64,000 nucleotides of DNA from Globicephala melas (taxonomy: Eukaryota; Chordata; Mammalia; Artiodactyla; Delphinidae): contig NW_027207350.1 in NCBI RefSeq assembly GCF_963455315.2, forward strand, positions 62,001 through 126,000, read 5' to 3'. The position numbers were made by a program, and so were the translations under genes. Shown here one piece after another: positions 11,001-23,158 of the stretch. A model generated the notes under the pieces. The model saw nothing but the letters and a program-made list of their open reading frames with translations, was not told the origin of the DNA and did not search any database. Within the stretch, counting starts at the first letter, position 1, and each line of letters begins with the position of its first letter.

Positions 11001-14000
11001 AGGGTTAGGGTTAGGTGACGGGGACGGTTTAGGGTCCAGGTGAGGGTACGACAACGCTCTAGGGGGAGCGTACGTGTGAGGGCGCGGGTTAGTGTCAGCG
11101 TACGGGTTAGGATTAGGGGACGGCTGAGGGTCAGGCTTCGGGGAAGGGTTAGGGTTAGGGTTCGGGCTAGGGTTAGGGTTAGGGGACGGGGACGGTTTAG
11201 GGTCCAGGTGAGGGTACGACAACGCTCTAGGGGGAGCGTACGTGTGAGGGCGCGGGTTAATGTCAGCGTACGGGTTAGGATTAGGGGACGGCTGAGGGTC
11301 AGGCTTCGGGGAAGGGTTAGGGTTAGGCTTCGGGCTAGGGTTAGGGTTAGGGGACGGGGACGGTTTAGGTTCCAGGTGAGGGTACGACAACGCTCTAGGG
11401 GGAGCGTACGTGTGAGGGCGCGGGTTAGTGTCAGCGTACGGGTTAGGATTAGGGGACGGCTGAGGGTCAGGGTTCGGGGAAGGGTTAGGGTTAGGCTTCG
11501 GACTAGGGTTAGGGTTAGGGGACGGGGACGGTTTAGGGTCCAGGTGAGGGTACGACAACGCTCTAGGGGGAGCGTACGTGTGAGGGCGTGGGTTAGTGTC
11601 AGCGTACGGGTTAGGATTAGGGGAGGGTTGAGGGTCAGGCTTCGGGGAAGGGTTAGGGTTAGGGTTCGGGCTAGGGTTAGGGTTAGGGGACGGGGACGGT
11701 TTAGGGTCCAGGTGAGGGTACGACAACGCTCTAGGGGGAGCGTACGTGTGAGGGCGCGGGTTAGTGTCAGCGTACGGGTTAGGATTAGGGGACGGCTGAG
11801 GGTCAGGCTTCGGGGAAGCGTTAGGGTTAGGGTTCGGGCTAGGGTTAGGGTTAGGGGACGGGGACGGTTTAGGGTCCAGGTGAGGGTACGACAACGCTCT
11901 AGGGGGAGCGTACGTGTGAGGGCGCGGGTTAGTGTCAGCGTACGGGTTAGAATTAGGGGACGGCTGAGGGTCAGGCTTCGGGGAAGGGTTAGGGTTAGGG
12001 TTCGGGCTAGGGTTAGGTTTAGGGGAAGGGGACGGTTTAGGGTCCAGTTGAGGGTACGACAACGCTCTAGGGGGAGCGCACGTGTGAGGGCGCGGGTTAG
12101 TGTCAGCGTACGGGTTAGGATTAGGGGACGGCTGAGGGTCAGGCTTCGGGGAAGGGTTAGGGTTAGGGTTCGGGCTAGGGTTAGGGTTAGGTGACGGGGA
12201 CGGTTTAGGGTCCAGGTGAGGGTACGACAACGCTCTAGGGGGAGCGTACGTGTGAGGGCGCGGGTTAGTGTCAGCGTACGGGTTAGGATTAGGGGACGGC
12301 TGAGGGTCAGGCTTCGGGGAAGGGTTAGGGTTAGGGTTCGGGCTAGGGTTAGGGTTAGGGGACGGGGACGTTTTAGGGTCCAGGTGAGGGTACGACAACG
12401 CTCTAGGGGGAGCGTACGTGTGAGGGCGCGGGTTAGTGTCAGCGTACGGGTTAGGATTAGGGGACGGCTGAGGGTCAGGTTTCGGGGAAGGGTTAGGGTT
12501 AGGCTTCGGGCTAGGGTTAGGGTTAGGGGACGGGGACGGTTTAGGGTCCAGGTGAGGGTACGACAACGCTCTAGGGGGAGCGTACGTGTGAGGGCGCGGG
12601 TTAGTGTCAGCGTACGGGTTAGGATTAGGGGACGGCTGAGGGTCAGGCTTCGGGGAAGGGTTAGGGTTAGGGTTCGGGCTAGGGTTAGGGTTAGGGGACG
12701 GGGACGGTTTAGGGTCCAGGTGAGGGTACGACAACGCTCTAGGGGGATCGTACGTGTGAGGGCGCGGGTTAGTGTCAGCGTACGGGTTAGGATTAGGGGA
12801 TGGCTGAGGGTCAGGCTTCGGAGAAGGGTTAGGGTTAGGCTTCGGCCTAGGGTTAGGGTTAGGGGACGGGGACGGTTCAGGGTCCAGGTGAGGGTACGAC
12901 AACGCTCTAGGGTGAGCGTACGTGTGAGGGCATGGGTTAGTGTCAGCGTACGGGTTAGGATTAGGGAACGGCTGAGGGTCAGGCTTCGGGGAAGGGTTAG
13001 GGTTAGGGTTAGGCTTCGGGCTAGGGTTAGGGTTAGGGGACGGGGACGGTTTAGGGTCCAGGTGAGGGTACGACAACGCTCTAGGGGGAGCGTACGTGTG
13101 AGGGCGCGGGTTAGTGTCAGCGTACGGGTTAGGATTAGGGGACGGCTGAGGGTCAGGCTTCGGGGAAGGGTTAGGGTTAGGGTTCGGGCTAGGGTTAGGG
13201 TTAGGGGACGGGGACGGTTTAGGGTCCAGGTGAGGGTACGACAACGCTCTAGGGGGAGCGTACGTGTGAGGGCGCGGGTTAGTGTCAGCGTACGGGTTAG
13301 GATTAGGGGACGGCTGAGGGTCAGGGTTCGGGGAAGGGTTAGGGTTAGGCTTCGGGCTAGGGTTAGGGTTAGGGGACGGGGTCGGTTTAGGGTCCAGGTG
13401 AGTGTACGATAATGCGCTAAGGGGAGCGTACGTGTGAGGGCGTGGGTTAGTGTCAGCGTACGGGTTAGGATTAGGGGACGGCTGAGGGTCAGGCTTCGGG
13501 GAAGGTTTAGGGTTAGGGTTCGGGCTAGGGTTAGGGTTAGGGGACGGGGACGGTTTAGGGTCCAGGTGAGGGTACGACAACGCTCTAGGGGGAGCATACG
13601 TGTGAGGGCGCGGGTTAGTGTCAGCGTACGGGTTAGGATTAGGGGACGGCTGAGGGTCAGGCTTCGGGGAAGGGTTAGGGTTAGGGTTCGGGCTAGGGTT
13701 AGGGTTAGGGGACGGGGACGGTTCAGGGTCCAGGTGAGGGTACGACAACGCTCTAGGGTGAGCGTACGTGTGAGGGCGTGGGTTAGTGTCAGCGTACGGG
13801 TTAGGATTAGGGAACGGCTGAGGGTCAGGCTTCGGGGAAGGGTTAGGGTTAGGGTTAGGCTTCGGGCTAGGGTTAGGGTTAGGGGACGGGGACGGTTTAG
13901 GGCCCAGGTGAGGGTACGACAACGCTCTAGTGGGAGCGTACGTGTGAGGGCGCGGGTTAGTGTCAGCGTACGGGTTAGGATTAGGGGACGGCTGAGGGTC

Positions 14001-14752
14001 AGGCTTCGGGGAAGGGTTAGGGTTAGGGTTCGGGCTAGGGTTAGGGTTAGGGTACGGGGACGGTTTAGGGTCCAGTTTAGGGTACGACAACGCTCTAGGG
14101 GGAGCGTACGTGTGAGGGCGCGGGTTAGTGTCAGCGTACGGGTTAGGATTAGGGGACGGCTGAGGGTCAGGCTTCGGGGAAGGGTTAGGGTTAGGGTTCG
14201 GGCTAGGGTTAGGGTTAGGGGACGGGACGGTTTAGGTTCCAGGTGAGGGTACGACAACGCTCTAGGGGGAGCGTACGTGTGAGGGCGCGGGTTAGTGTCA
14301 GCGTACGGGTTAGGATTAGGGGACGGCTGAGGGTCAGGGTTCCGGGAAGGGTTAGGGTTAGGCTTCGGGCTAGGGTTAGGGTTAGGGGACGGGGACGGTT
14401 TAGGGTCCAGGTGAGGGTACGACAACGCTCTAGGGGGAGCGTACGTGTGAGGGCGTGGGTTAGTGTCAGCGTACGGGTTAGGATTAGGGGACGGCTGAGG
14501 GTCAGGCTTCGGGGAAGGGTTAGGGTTAGGGTTCGGGCTAGGGTTAGGTTTAGGGGACGGGGACGGTTTAGGGTCCAGGTGAGGGTACGACAACGCTCTA
14601 TGGGGAGCGTACGTGTGAGGGCGCGGGTTAGTGTCAGCGTACGGGTTAGGATTAGGGGACGGCTGAGGGTCAGGCTTCGGGGAAGGGTTAGGGTTAGGGT
14701 TCGGGCTAGGGTTAGGGTTAGGGGACGGGGACGGTTCAGGGTCCAGGTGAGG
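8010..14752 (+). repeat. Higher-order repeat A, copy 2 (40 units, 6,743 bp)
   Basis: This is the second full copy of the 6,743-bp repeat. The 174-bp units lie at 8,010, 9,024, 12,894 and 13,740, each 6,743 bp after its copy-1 partner, and the 167-bp unit is at 14,082. The shared one-base deletion (GGGGACGGGACGG at about 7,479 and 14,222) shows that it arose before the duplication and is not a sequencing error. The marker order is identical to copy 1. The first three units after 14,249 continue the periodicity into a third, incomplete copy. Confidence 0.95.
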
Positions 14753-16270
14753 GTACGACAACGCTCTAGGGTGAGCGTACGTGTGAGGGCGTGGGTTAGT
14801 GTCAGCGTACGGGTTAGGATTAGGGAACGGCTGAGGGTCAGGCTTCGGGGAAGGGTTAGGGTTAGGGTTAGGCTTCGGGCTAGGGTTAGGGTTAGGGGAC
14901 GGGGACGGTTTAGGGTCCAGGTGAGGGTACGACAACGCTCTAGGGGGAGCGTACGTGTGAGGGCGCGGGTTAGTGTCAGTGTACGGGTTAGGATTAGGGG
15001 ACGGCTGAGGGTCAGGCTTCGGGGAAGGGTTAGGGTTAGGCTTCGGGCTAGGGTTAGGGTTAGGGGACGGGGACGGTTTAGGGTCCAGGTGAGGGTAGGA
15101 CAACGCTCTAGGGTGAGCGTACGTGTGAGGGCGCGGGTTAGTGTCAGCGTACGGGTTAGGATTAGGGGACGGCTGAGGGTCAGGCTTCGGGGAAGGGTTA
15201 GGGTTAGGGTTCAGGCTAGGGTTAGGGTTAGGGGACGAGGACGGTTTAGGGTCCAGGTGAGGGTACGACAACGCTCTAGGGGGAGCGTACGTGTGAGGGC
15301 GCGGGTTAGTGTCAGCGTACGGGTTAGGATTAGGGGACGGCTGAGGGTCAGGCTTCGGGGAAGGGTTAGGGTTAGGGTTCGGGCTAGGGTTAGGGTTAGG
15401 GGACGGGGACGGTTTAGGGTCCAGGTGAGGGTACGACAACGCTCTAGGGGGAGCGTACGTGTGAGGGCGCGGGTTAGTGTCAGCGTACGGGTTAGGATTA
15501 GGGGACGGCTGAGGGTCAGGCTTCGGGGAACGGTTAGGGTTAGGGTTCGGGCTAGGGTTAGGGTTAGGGGACGGGGACGGTTTAGGGTCCAGGTGAGGGT
15601 ACGACAACGCTCTAGGGGGAGCGTACGTGTGAGGGCGCGGGTTAATGTCAGCGTACGGGTTAGGATTAGGGGACGGCTGAGGGTCAGGCTTCGGGGAAGG
15701 GTTAGGGTTAGGCTTCGGGCTAGGGTTAGGGTTAGGGGACGGGGACGGTTTAGGTTCCAGGTGAGGGTACGACAACGCTCTAGGGGGAGCGTACGTGTGA
15801 GGGCGCGGGTTAGTGTCAGCGTACGGGTTAGGATTAGGGGACGGCTGAGGGTCAGGGTTCGGGGAAGGGTTAGGGTTAGGCTTCGGACTAGGGTTAGGGT
15901 TAGGGGACGGGGACGGTTTAGGGTCCAGGTGAGGGTACGACAACGCTCTAGGGGGAGCGTACGTGTGAGGGCGCGGGTTAGTGTCAGCGTACGGGTTAGG
16001 ATTAGGGAACGGCTGAGGGTCAGGCTTCGGGGAAGGGTTAGGGTTAGGGTTCGGGCTAGGGTTAGGTTTAGGGGAAGGGGACGGTTTAGGGTCCAGTTGA
16101 GGGTACGACAACGCTCTAGGGGGAGCGTACGTGTGAGGGCGCGGGTTAGTGTCAGCGTAGGGGTTAGGATTAGGGGACGGCTGAGGGTCAGGCTTCGGGG
16201 AAGGGTTAGGGTTAGGGTTCGGGCTAGGGTTAGGGTTAGGTGACGGGGACAGTTTAGGGTCCAGGTGAGG
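14753..16270 (+). repeat. Shortened third copy of repeat A and junction to family B
   Basis: The first unit (174 bp, 14,753) continues copy 3 of repeat A. The array then skips to markers that lie much further on in copies 1 and 2: GGGTAGGACAAC near 15,103, GGAACGGTT near 15,526, GTTAATGTC near 15,642, CTTCGGACT near 15,884, GAAGGGGACGG near 16,073 and GTTAGGTGACGG near 16,235. The second 174-bp unit, several following units and one of the two nested 7-unit segments are missing. All losses are whole numbers of units, as expected from unequal exchange or replication slippage. Family-B variants take over after this. Confidence 0.85.
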
Positions 16271-19200
16271 GTACGACAACGCTCTAGGGGGAGCGTACGT
16301 GTGAGGGCGCGGGTTAGTGTCAGCGTACGGGTTAGGATTAGGGGACGGCTGAGGGTCAGGCTTCGGGGAAGGGTTAGGGTTAGGGTTCGGGCTAGGGTTA
16401 GGGTTAGGGGACGGGGACGTTTTAGGGTCCAGGTGAGGGTACGACAACGCTCTAGGGGGAGCGTACGTGTGAGGGCGCGGGTTAGTGTCAGTGTACGGGT
16501 TAGGATTAGGGGACGGCTGAGGGTCAGGTTTCGGGGAAGGGTTAGGGTTAGGCTTCGGGCTAGGGTTAGGGTTAGGGGACGGGGACGGTTTAGGGTCCAG
16601 GTGAGGGTACGACAACGCTCTAGGGGGAGCGTACGTGTGAGGGCGCGGGTTAGTGTCAGCGTACGGGTTAGGATTAGGGGACGGCTGAGGGTCAGGCTTC
16701 AGGGAAGTGTTAGGGTTAGGCTTCGGGCTAGGGTTAGGGTTAGGGGACGGGGACGGTTTAGGGTCCAGGTGAGGGTACGACAACGCTCTAGGGGGAGCGT
16801 ACGTGTGAGGGCGCGGGTTAGTGTCAGCGTACGGGTTAGGATTAGGGGACGGGTGAGGGTCAGGCTTCGGGGAAGGGTTAGGGTTCGGCTTCGGGCTAGG
16901 GTTAGGGTTAGGGGACGGGGACGGTTTAGGGTCCAGGTGAGGGTACGACAACGCTCTAGGGGGAGCGGACGTGTGAGGGCGCGGGTTAGTGTCAGCGTAC
17001 GGGTTAGGATTAGGGGACGGCTGAGGGTCAGGCTTCGGGGAAGGGTTAGGGTTAGGGTTCGGGCTAGGGTTAGGGTTAGGGGACGGGGACGGTTTAGGGT
17101 CCAGTTGAGGGTACGACAACGCTCTAGGGGGAGCGTACGTGTGAGGGCGCGGGTTAGTGTCAGCGTACGGGTTAGGATTAGGGGACGGATGAGGGTCAGG
17201 CTTCGGGGAAGGGTTAGGGTTAGGGTTCGGGCTACGGTTAGGGTTAGGGGACGGGGACGGTTTAGGGTCCAGGTGAGGGTACGACAACGCTCTAGGGGGA
17301 GCATACGTGTGAGGGCGCGGGTTAGTGTCAGCGTACGGGGTAGGATTAGGGGACGGCTGAGGGTCAGGCTTCGGGGAAGGGTTAGGGTTAGGGTTCGGGC
17401 TACGGTTAGGGTTAGGGGACGGGGACGGTTTAGGGTCCAGGTGAGGGTACGACAACGCTCTAGGGGGAGCGTACGTGTAAGGGCGCGGGTTATTGTCAGC
17501 GTACGGGTTAGGATTAGGGGACGGCTGAGGGTCAGGCTTCGGGGAAGGGTTAGGGTTAGGCTTCGGGCTAGGGTTAGGGTTAGGGGACGGGGACGGTTTA
17601 GGGTCCAGGTGAGGGTACGACAACGCTCTAGGGGGAGCGTACGTGTGAGGGCGCGGGTTAGTGTAAGCGTACGGGTTAGGATTAGGGGACGGCTGAGGGT
17701 CAGGCTTCGGGGAAGGGTTAGGGTTAGGCTTCGGGCTAGGGTTAGGGTTAGGGGACGGGGACGGTTTAGGGTCCAGGTGAGGGTACGACAACGCTCTAGG
17801 GGGAGCGTACGTGTGAGGGCGCGGGTTAGTGTCAGCGTACGGGTTAGGATTAGGGGACGGCTGAGGGTCAGGCTTCGGGGAAGGGTTAGGCTTAGGGTTC
17901 GGGCTAGGGTTAGGGTTAGGGGACGGGGACGGTTCAGCCTCCAGGTGAGGGTACGACAACGCTCTAGGGGGAGCGTACGTGTGAGGGCGCGGGTTAGTGT
18001 CAGCGTACGGGTTAGGATTAGGGGACGGCTGAGGGTCAGGCTTCGGGGAAGGGTTAGGGTTAGGGTTCGGGCTAGGGTTAGGGTTAGGGGACGGGGACGG
18101 TTTAGGGTCCAGGTGAGGGTACGACAACGCTCTAGGGGGAGCGTACGTGTGAGGGCGCGGGTTAGTGTCAGCGTACGGGTTAGGATTAGGGGACGGCTGA
18201 GGGTCAGGCTACGGGGAAGGGTTAGGGTTACGGTTCGGGCTAGGGTTAGGGTTAGGGGACGGGGACGGTTTAGGGTCCAGGTGAGGGTACGACAACGCTC
18301 TAGGGGGAGCGTACGTGTGAGGGCGCGGGTTAGTGTCAGCGTACGGGTTAGGATTAGGGGACGGCTGAGGGTCAGGCTTCGGGGAAGGGTTAGGGTTAGG
18401 GTTCGGGCTAGGGTTAGGGTTAGGGGACGGGGACGGTTTAGGGTCCAGGTGAGGGTACGACAACGCTCTAAGGGGAGCGTACGTGTGAGGGCGCGGGTTA
18501 GTGTCAGCGTACGGGTTAGGATTAGGGGACGGCTGAGGGTCAGGCTTCGGGGAAGGGTTAGGGTTAGGCTTCGGGCTAGGGTTAGGGTTAGGGGACGGGG
18601 ACGGTTTAGGGTCCAGTTGAGGGTACGACAACGCTCTAGGGGGAGCGTACGTGTGAGGGCGCGGGTTAGTGTCAGCGTACGGGTTAGGATTAGGGGACGG
18701 CTGAGGGTCAGGCTTCGGGGAAGGGTTAGGGTTAGGGTTCGGGCTAGGGTTAGGGTTAGGGGACGGGGACGGTTTAGGGTCCAGTTGAGGGTACGACAAC
18801 GCTCTAGGGGGAGCGTACGTGTGAGGGCGCGGGTTAGTGTCAGCGTACGGGTTAGGATTAGGGGACGGCTGAGGGTCAGGCTTCGGGGAAGGGTTAGGGT
18901 TAGGGTTCGGGCTAGGGTTAGGGTTAGGGGACGGGGACGGTTTAGGGTCCAGGTGAGGGTACGACAACGCTCTAGGGGGAGCGTACGTGTGAGGGCGCGG
19001 GTTAGTGTCAGCGTACGGGTTAGGATTAGGGGACGGCTGAGGGTCAGGCTTCGGGGAAGGGTTAGGGTTAGGGTTCGGGCTAGGGTTAGGGTTAGGGGAC
19101 GGGGACGGTTTAGGGTCCAGGTGAGGGTACGACAACGCTCTAGGGGGAGCGTACGTGTGAGGGCGCGGGTTAGTGTCAGCGTACGGGTTAGGATTAGGGG

Positions 19201-19294
19201 ACGGCTGAGGGTCAGGCTACGGGGAAGGGTTAGGGTTACGGTTCGGGCTAGGGTTAGGGTTAGGGGACGGGGACGGTTTAGGGTCCAGGTGAGG
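16271..19294 (+). repeat. Higher-order repeat B, copy 1 (18 units, 3,024 bp)
   Basis: Eighteen 168-bp units carry a distinctive variant series that repeats 3,024 bp later: GGACGTTTTAG (about 16,416), CTTCAGGGAAGTG (about 16,699), GACGGGTGAGG (about 16,850), GAGCGGACG (about 16,965), GGACGGATG (about 17,186), GGGGTAGG (about 17,338), GGGTTATTGTC (about 17,488), GTGTAAGCG (about 17,661), GGTTCAGCCTCC (about 17,931) and GGCTACGGGG (about 18,208). No length variant is present, so the period is exactly 18 x 168. Confidence 0.94.
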
Positions 19295-22200
19295 GTACGA
19301 CAACGCTCTAGGGGGAGCGTACGTGTGAGGGCGCGGGTTAGTGTCAGCGTACGGGTTAGGATTAGGGGACGGCTGAGGGTCAGGCTTCGGGGAAGGGTTA
19401 GGGTTAGGGTTCGGGCTAGGGTTAGGGTTAGGGGACGGGGACGTTTTAGGGTCCAGGTGAGGGTACGACAACGCTCTAGGGGGAGCGTACGTGTGAGGGC
19501 GCGGGTTAGTGTCAGCGTACGGGTTAGGATTAGGGGACGGCTGAGGGTCAGGTTTCGGGGAAGGGTTAGGGTTAGGCTTCGGGCTAGGGTTAGGGTTAGG
19601 GGACGGGGACGGTTTAGGGTCCAGGTGAGGGTACGACAACGCTCTAGGGGGAGCGTACGTGTGAGGGCGCGGGTTAGTGTCAGCGTACGGGTTAGGATTA
19701 GGGGACGGCTGAGGGTCAGGCTTCAGGGAAGTGTTAGGGTTAGGCTTCGGGCTAGGGTTAGGGTTAGGGGACGGGGACGGTTTAGGGTCCAGGTGAGGGT
19801 ACGACAACGCTCTAGGGGGAGCGTACGTGTGAGGGCGCGGGTTAGTGTCAGCGTACGGGTTAGGATTAGGGGACGGGTGAGGGTCAGGCTTCGGGGAAGG
19901 GTTAGGGTTCGGCTTCGGGCTAGGGTTAGGGTTAGGGGACGGGGACGGTTTAGGGTCCAGGTGAGGGTACGACAACGCTCTAGGGGGAGCGGACGTGTGA
20001 GGGCGCGGGTTAGTGTCAGCGTACGGGTTAGGATTAGGGGACGGCTGAGGGTCAGGCTTCGGGGAAGGGTTAGGGTTAGGGTTCGGGCTAGGGTTAGGGT
20101 TAGGGGACGGGGACGGTTTAGGGTCCAGTTGAGGGTACGACAACGCTCTAGGGGGAGCGTACGTGTGAGGGCGCGGGTTAGTGTCAGCGTACGGGTTAGG
20201 ATTAGGGGACGGATGAGGGTCAGGCTTCGGGGAAGGGTTAGGGTTAGGGTTCGGGCTACGGTTAGGGTTAGGGGACGGGGACGGTTTAGGGTCCAGGTGA
20301 GGGTACGACAACGCTCTAGGGGGAGCATACGTGTGAGGGCGCGGGTTAGTGTCAGCGTACGGGGTAGGATTAGGGGACGGCTGAGGGTCAGGCTTCGGGG
20401 AAGGGTTAGGGTTAGGGTTCGGGCTACGGTTAGGGTTAGGGGACGGGGACGGTTTAGGGTCCAGGTGAGGGTACGACAACGCTCTAGGGGGAGCGTACGT
20501 GTAAGGGCGCGGGTTATTGTCAGCGTACGGGTTAGGATTAGGGGACGGCTGAGGGTCAGGCTTCGGGGAAGGGTTAGGGTTAGGCTTCGGGCTAGGGTTA
20601 GGGTTAGGGGACGGGGACGGTTTAGGGTCCAGGTGAGGGTACGACAACGCTCTAGGGGGAGCGTACGTGTGAGGGCGCGGGTTAGTGTAAGCGTACGGGT
20701 TAGGATTAGGGGACGGCTGAGGGTCAGGCTTCGGGGAAGGGTTAGGGTTAGGCTTCGGGCTAGGGTTAGGGTTAGGGGACGGGGACGGTTTAGGGTCCAG
20801 GTGAGGGTACGACAACGCTCTAGGGGGAGCGTACGTGTGAGGGCGCGGGTTAGTGTCAGCGTACGGGTTAGGATTAGGGGACGGCTGAGGGTCAGGCTTC
20901 GGGGAAGGGTTAGGGTTAGGGTTCGGGCTAGGGTTAGGGTTAGGGGACGGGGACGGTTCAGCCTCCAGGTGAGGGTACGACAACGCTCTAGGGGGAGCGT
21001 ACGTGTGAGGGCGCGGGTTAGTGTCAGCGTACGGGTTAGGATTAGGGGACGGCTGAGGGTCAGGCTTCGGGGAAGGGTTAGGGTTAGGGTTCGGGCTAGG
21101 GTTAGGGTTAGGGGACGGGGACGGTTTAGGGTCCAGGTGAGGGTACGACAACGCTCTAGGGGGAGCGTACGTGTGAGGGCGCGGGTTAGTGTCAGCGTAC
21201 GGGTTAGGATTAGGGGACGGCTGAGGGTCAGGCTACGGGGAAGGGTTAGGGTTACGGTTCGGGCTAGGGTTAGGGTTAGGGGACGGGGACGGTTTAGGGT
21301 CCAGGTGAGGGTACGACAACGCTCTAGGGGGAGCGTACGTGTGAGGGCGCGGGTTAGTGTCAGCGTACGGGTTATTATTAGGGGACGGCTGAGGGTCAGG
21401 CTTCGGGGAAGGGTTAGGGTTAGGGTTCGGGCTAGGGTTAGGGTTAGGGGACGGGGACGGTTTAGGGTCCAGGTGAGGGTACGACAACGCTCTAAGGGGA
21501 GCGTACGTGTGAGGGCGCGGGTTAGTGTCAGCGTACGGGTTAGGATTAGGGGACGGCTGAGGGTCAGGCTTCGGGGAAGGGTTAGGGTTAGGCTTCGGGC
21601 TAGGGTTAGGGTTAGGGGACGGGGACGGTTTAGGGTCCAGTTGAGGGTACGACAACGCTCTAGGGGGAGCATACGTGTGAGGGCGCGGGTTAGTGTCAGC
21701 GTACGGGTTAGGATTAGGGGACGGCTGAGGGTCAGGCTTCGGGGAAGGGTTAGGGTTAGGGTTCGGGCTAGGGTTAGGGTTAGGGGACGGGGACGGTTTA
21801 GGGTCCAGTTGAGGGTACGACAACGCTCTAGGGGGAGCGTACGTGTGAGGGCGCGGGTTAGTGTCAGCGTACGGGTTAGGATTAGGGGACGGCTGAGGGT
21901 CAGGCTTCGGGGAAGGGTTAGGGTTAGGGTTCGGGCTAGGGTTAGGGTTAGGGGACGGGGACGGTTTAGGGTCCAGGTGAGGGTACGACAACGCTCTAGG
22001 GGGAGCGTACGTGTGAGGGCGCGGGTTAGTGTCAGCGTACGGGTTAGGATTAGGGGACGGCTGAGGGTCAGGCTTCGGGGAAGGGTTAGGGTTAGGGTTC
22101 GGGCTAGGGTTAGGGTTAGGGGACGGGGACGGTTTAGGGTCCAGGTGAGGGTACGACAACGCTCTAGGGGGAGCGTACGTGTGAGGGCGTGGGTTAGTGT

Positions 22201-22654
22201 CAGCGTACGGGTTAGGATTAGGGGACGGCTGAGGGTCAGGCTACGGGGAAGGGTTAGGGTTACGGTTCGGGCTGGGGTTAGGGTTAGGGGACGGGGACGG
22301 TTTAGGGTCCAGGTGAGGGTACGACAACGCTCTAGGGGGAGCGTACGTGTGAGGGCGCGGGTTAGTGTCAGCGTACGGGTTAGGATTAGGGGACGGCTGA
22401 GGGTCAGGCTTCGGGGAAGGGTTAGGGTTAGGGTTCGGGCTAGGGTTAGGGTTAGGGGACGGGGACGGTTTAGGGTCCAGGTGAGGGTACGACAACGCTC
22501 TAAGGGGAGCGTACGTGTGAGGGCGCGGGTTAGTGTCAGCGTACGGGTTAGGATTAGGGGACGGCTGAGGGTCAGGCTTCGGGGAAGGGTTAGGGTTAGG
22601 CTTCGGGCTAGGGTTAGGGTTAGGGGACGGGGACGGTTTAGGTTCCAGGTGAGG
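18211..22654 (+). repeat. Nested 6-unit (1,008-bp) periodicity at the B copy junctions
   Basis: A unit with CTACGGGGAAGGG followed by TTACGGTTC occurs at about 18,211, 19,219, 21,235 and 22,243. Spacings are 1,008 bp (6 units), 2,016 bp and 1,008 bp. The CTCTAAGGGG variant follows at about 18,467, 21,491 and 22,499. Repeat B therefore ends in a 6-unit segment that has itself been partly duplicated, and the partial third copy after 22,243 follows this 6-unit rhythm. Confidence 0.8.
19295..22318 (+). repeat. Higher-order repeat B, copy 2 (18 units, 3,024 bp)
   Basis: All copy-1 markers recur at +3,024 bp (for example GGACGTTTTAG at about 19,440, GAGCGGACG at about 19,989, GGTTCAGCCTCC at about 20,955 and GGCTACGGGG at about 21,232). 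The differences I noticed are few: near 16,492/19,516, 17,891/20,915, 18,351/21,375, 18,647/21,671 and 19,166/22,190. The block after 22,319 begins a further copy that soon departs from the series. Confidence 0.94.
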
Positions 22655-23158
22655 GTACGACAACGCTCTAGGGGGAGCGTACGTGTGAGGGCGCGGGTTA
22701 GTGTCAGCGTACGGGTTAGGATTAGGGGACGGCTGAGGGTCAGGCTTCGGGGAAGGGTTAGGGTTAGGGTTCGGGCTAGGGTTAGGGTTAGGGGACGGGG
22801 GACGGTTTAGGGTCCAGTTGAGGGTACGACAACGCTCTAGGGGGAGCGTACGTGTGAGGGCGCGGGTTAGTGTCAGCGTACGGGTTAGGATTAGGGGACG
22901 GCTGAGGGTCAGGCTTCGGGGAAGGGTTAGGGTTAGGGTTCGGGCTAGGGTTAGGGTTAGGGGACGGGGACGGTTTAGGGTCCAGGTGAGGGTACGACAA
23001 CGCTCTAGGGGGAGCGTACGTGTGAGGGCGCGGGTTAGTGTCAGCGTACGGGTTAGGATTGGGGACGGCTGAGGGTCAGGCTTCGGGGAAGGGTTAGGGT
23101 TAGGGTTCGGGCTAGGGTTAGGGTTAGGGGACGGGGACGGTTTAGGGTCCAGGTGAGG
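22655..23158 (+). repeat. Three units with compensating +1 and -1 base changes
   Basis: The unit at 22,655 is 169 bp, with an extra G in GGGGACGGGGGACGG at about 22,796-22,806. The next is 168 bp. The one at 22,992 is 167 bp, with one A lost in GGATTGGGGACGG near 23,061. Together they restore the array phase. Neither change recurs elsewhere in the window, so they are private mutations or assembly errors. Confidence 0.85.

Noticed and set aside
7472..18127. 3,551-codon open frame on the minus strand (Pro-Asn and Leu-Thr dipeptide repeats)
   Set aside because: It is a frame left open by the hexamer repeat. It changes from one dipeptide type to another at the 167-bp unit at 14,082 without loss of openness, and nothing in it resembles a folded domain.
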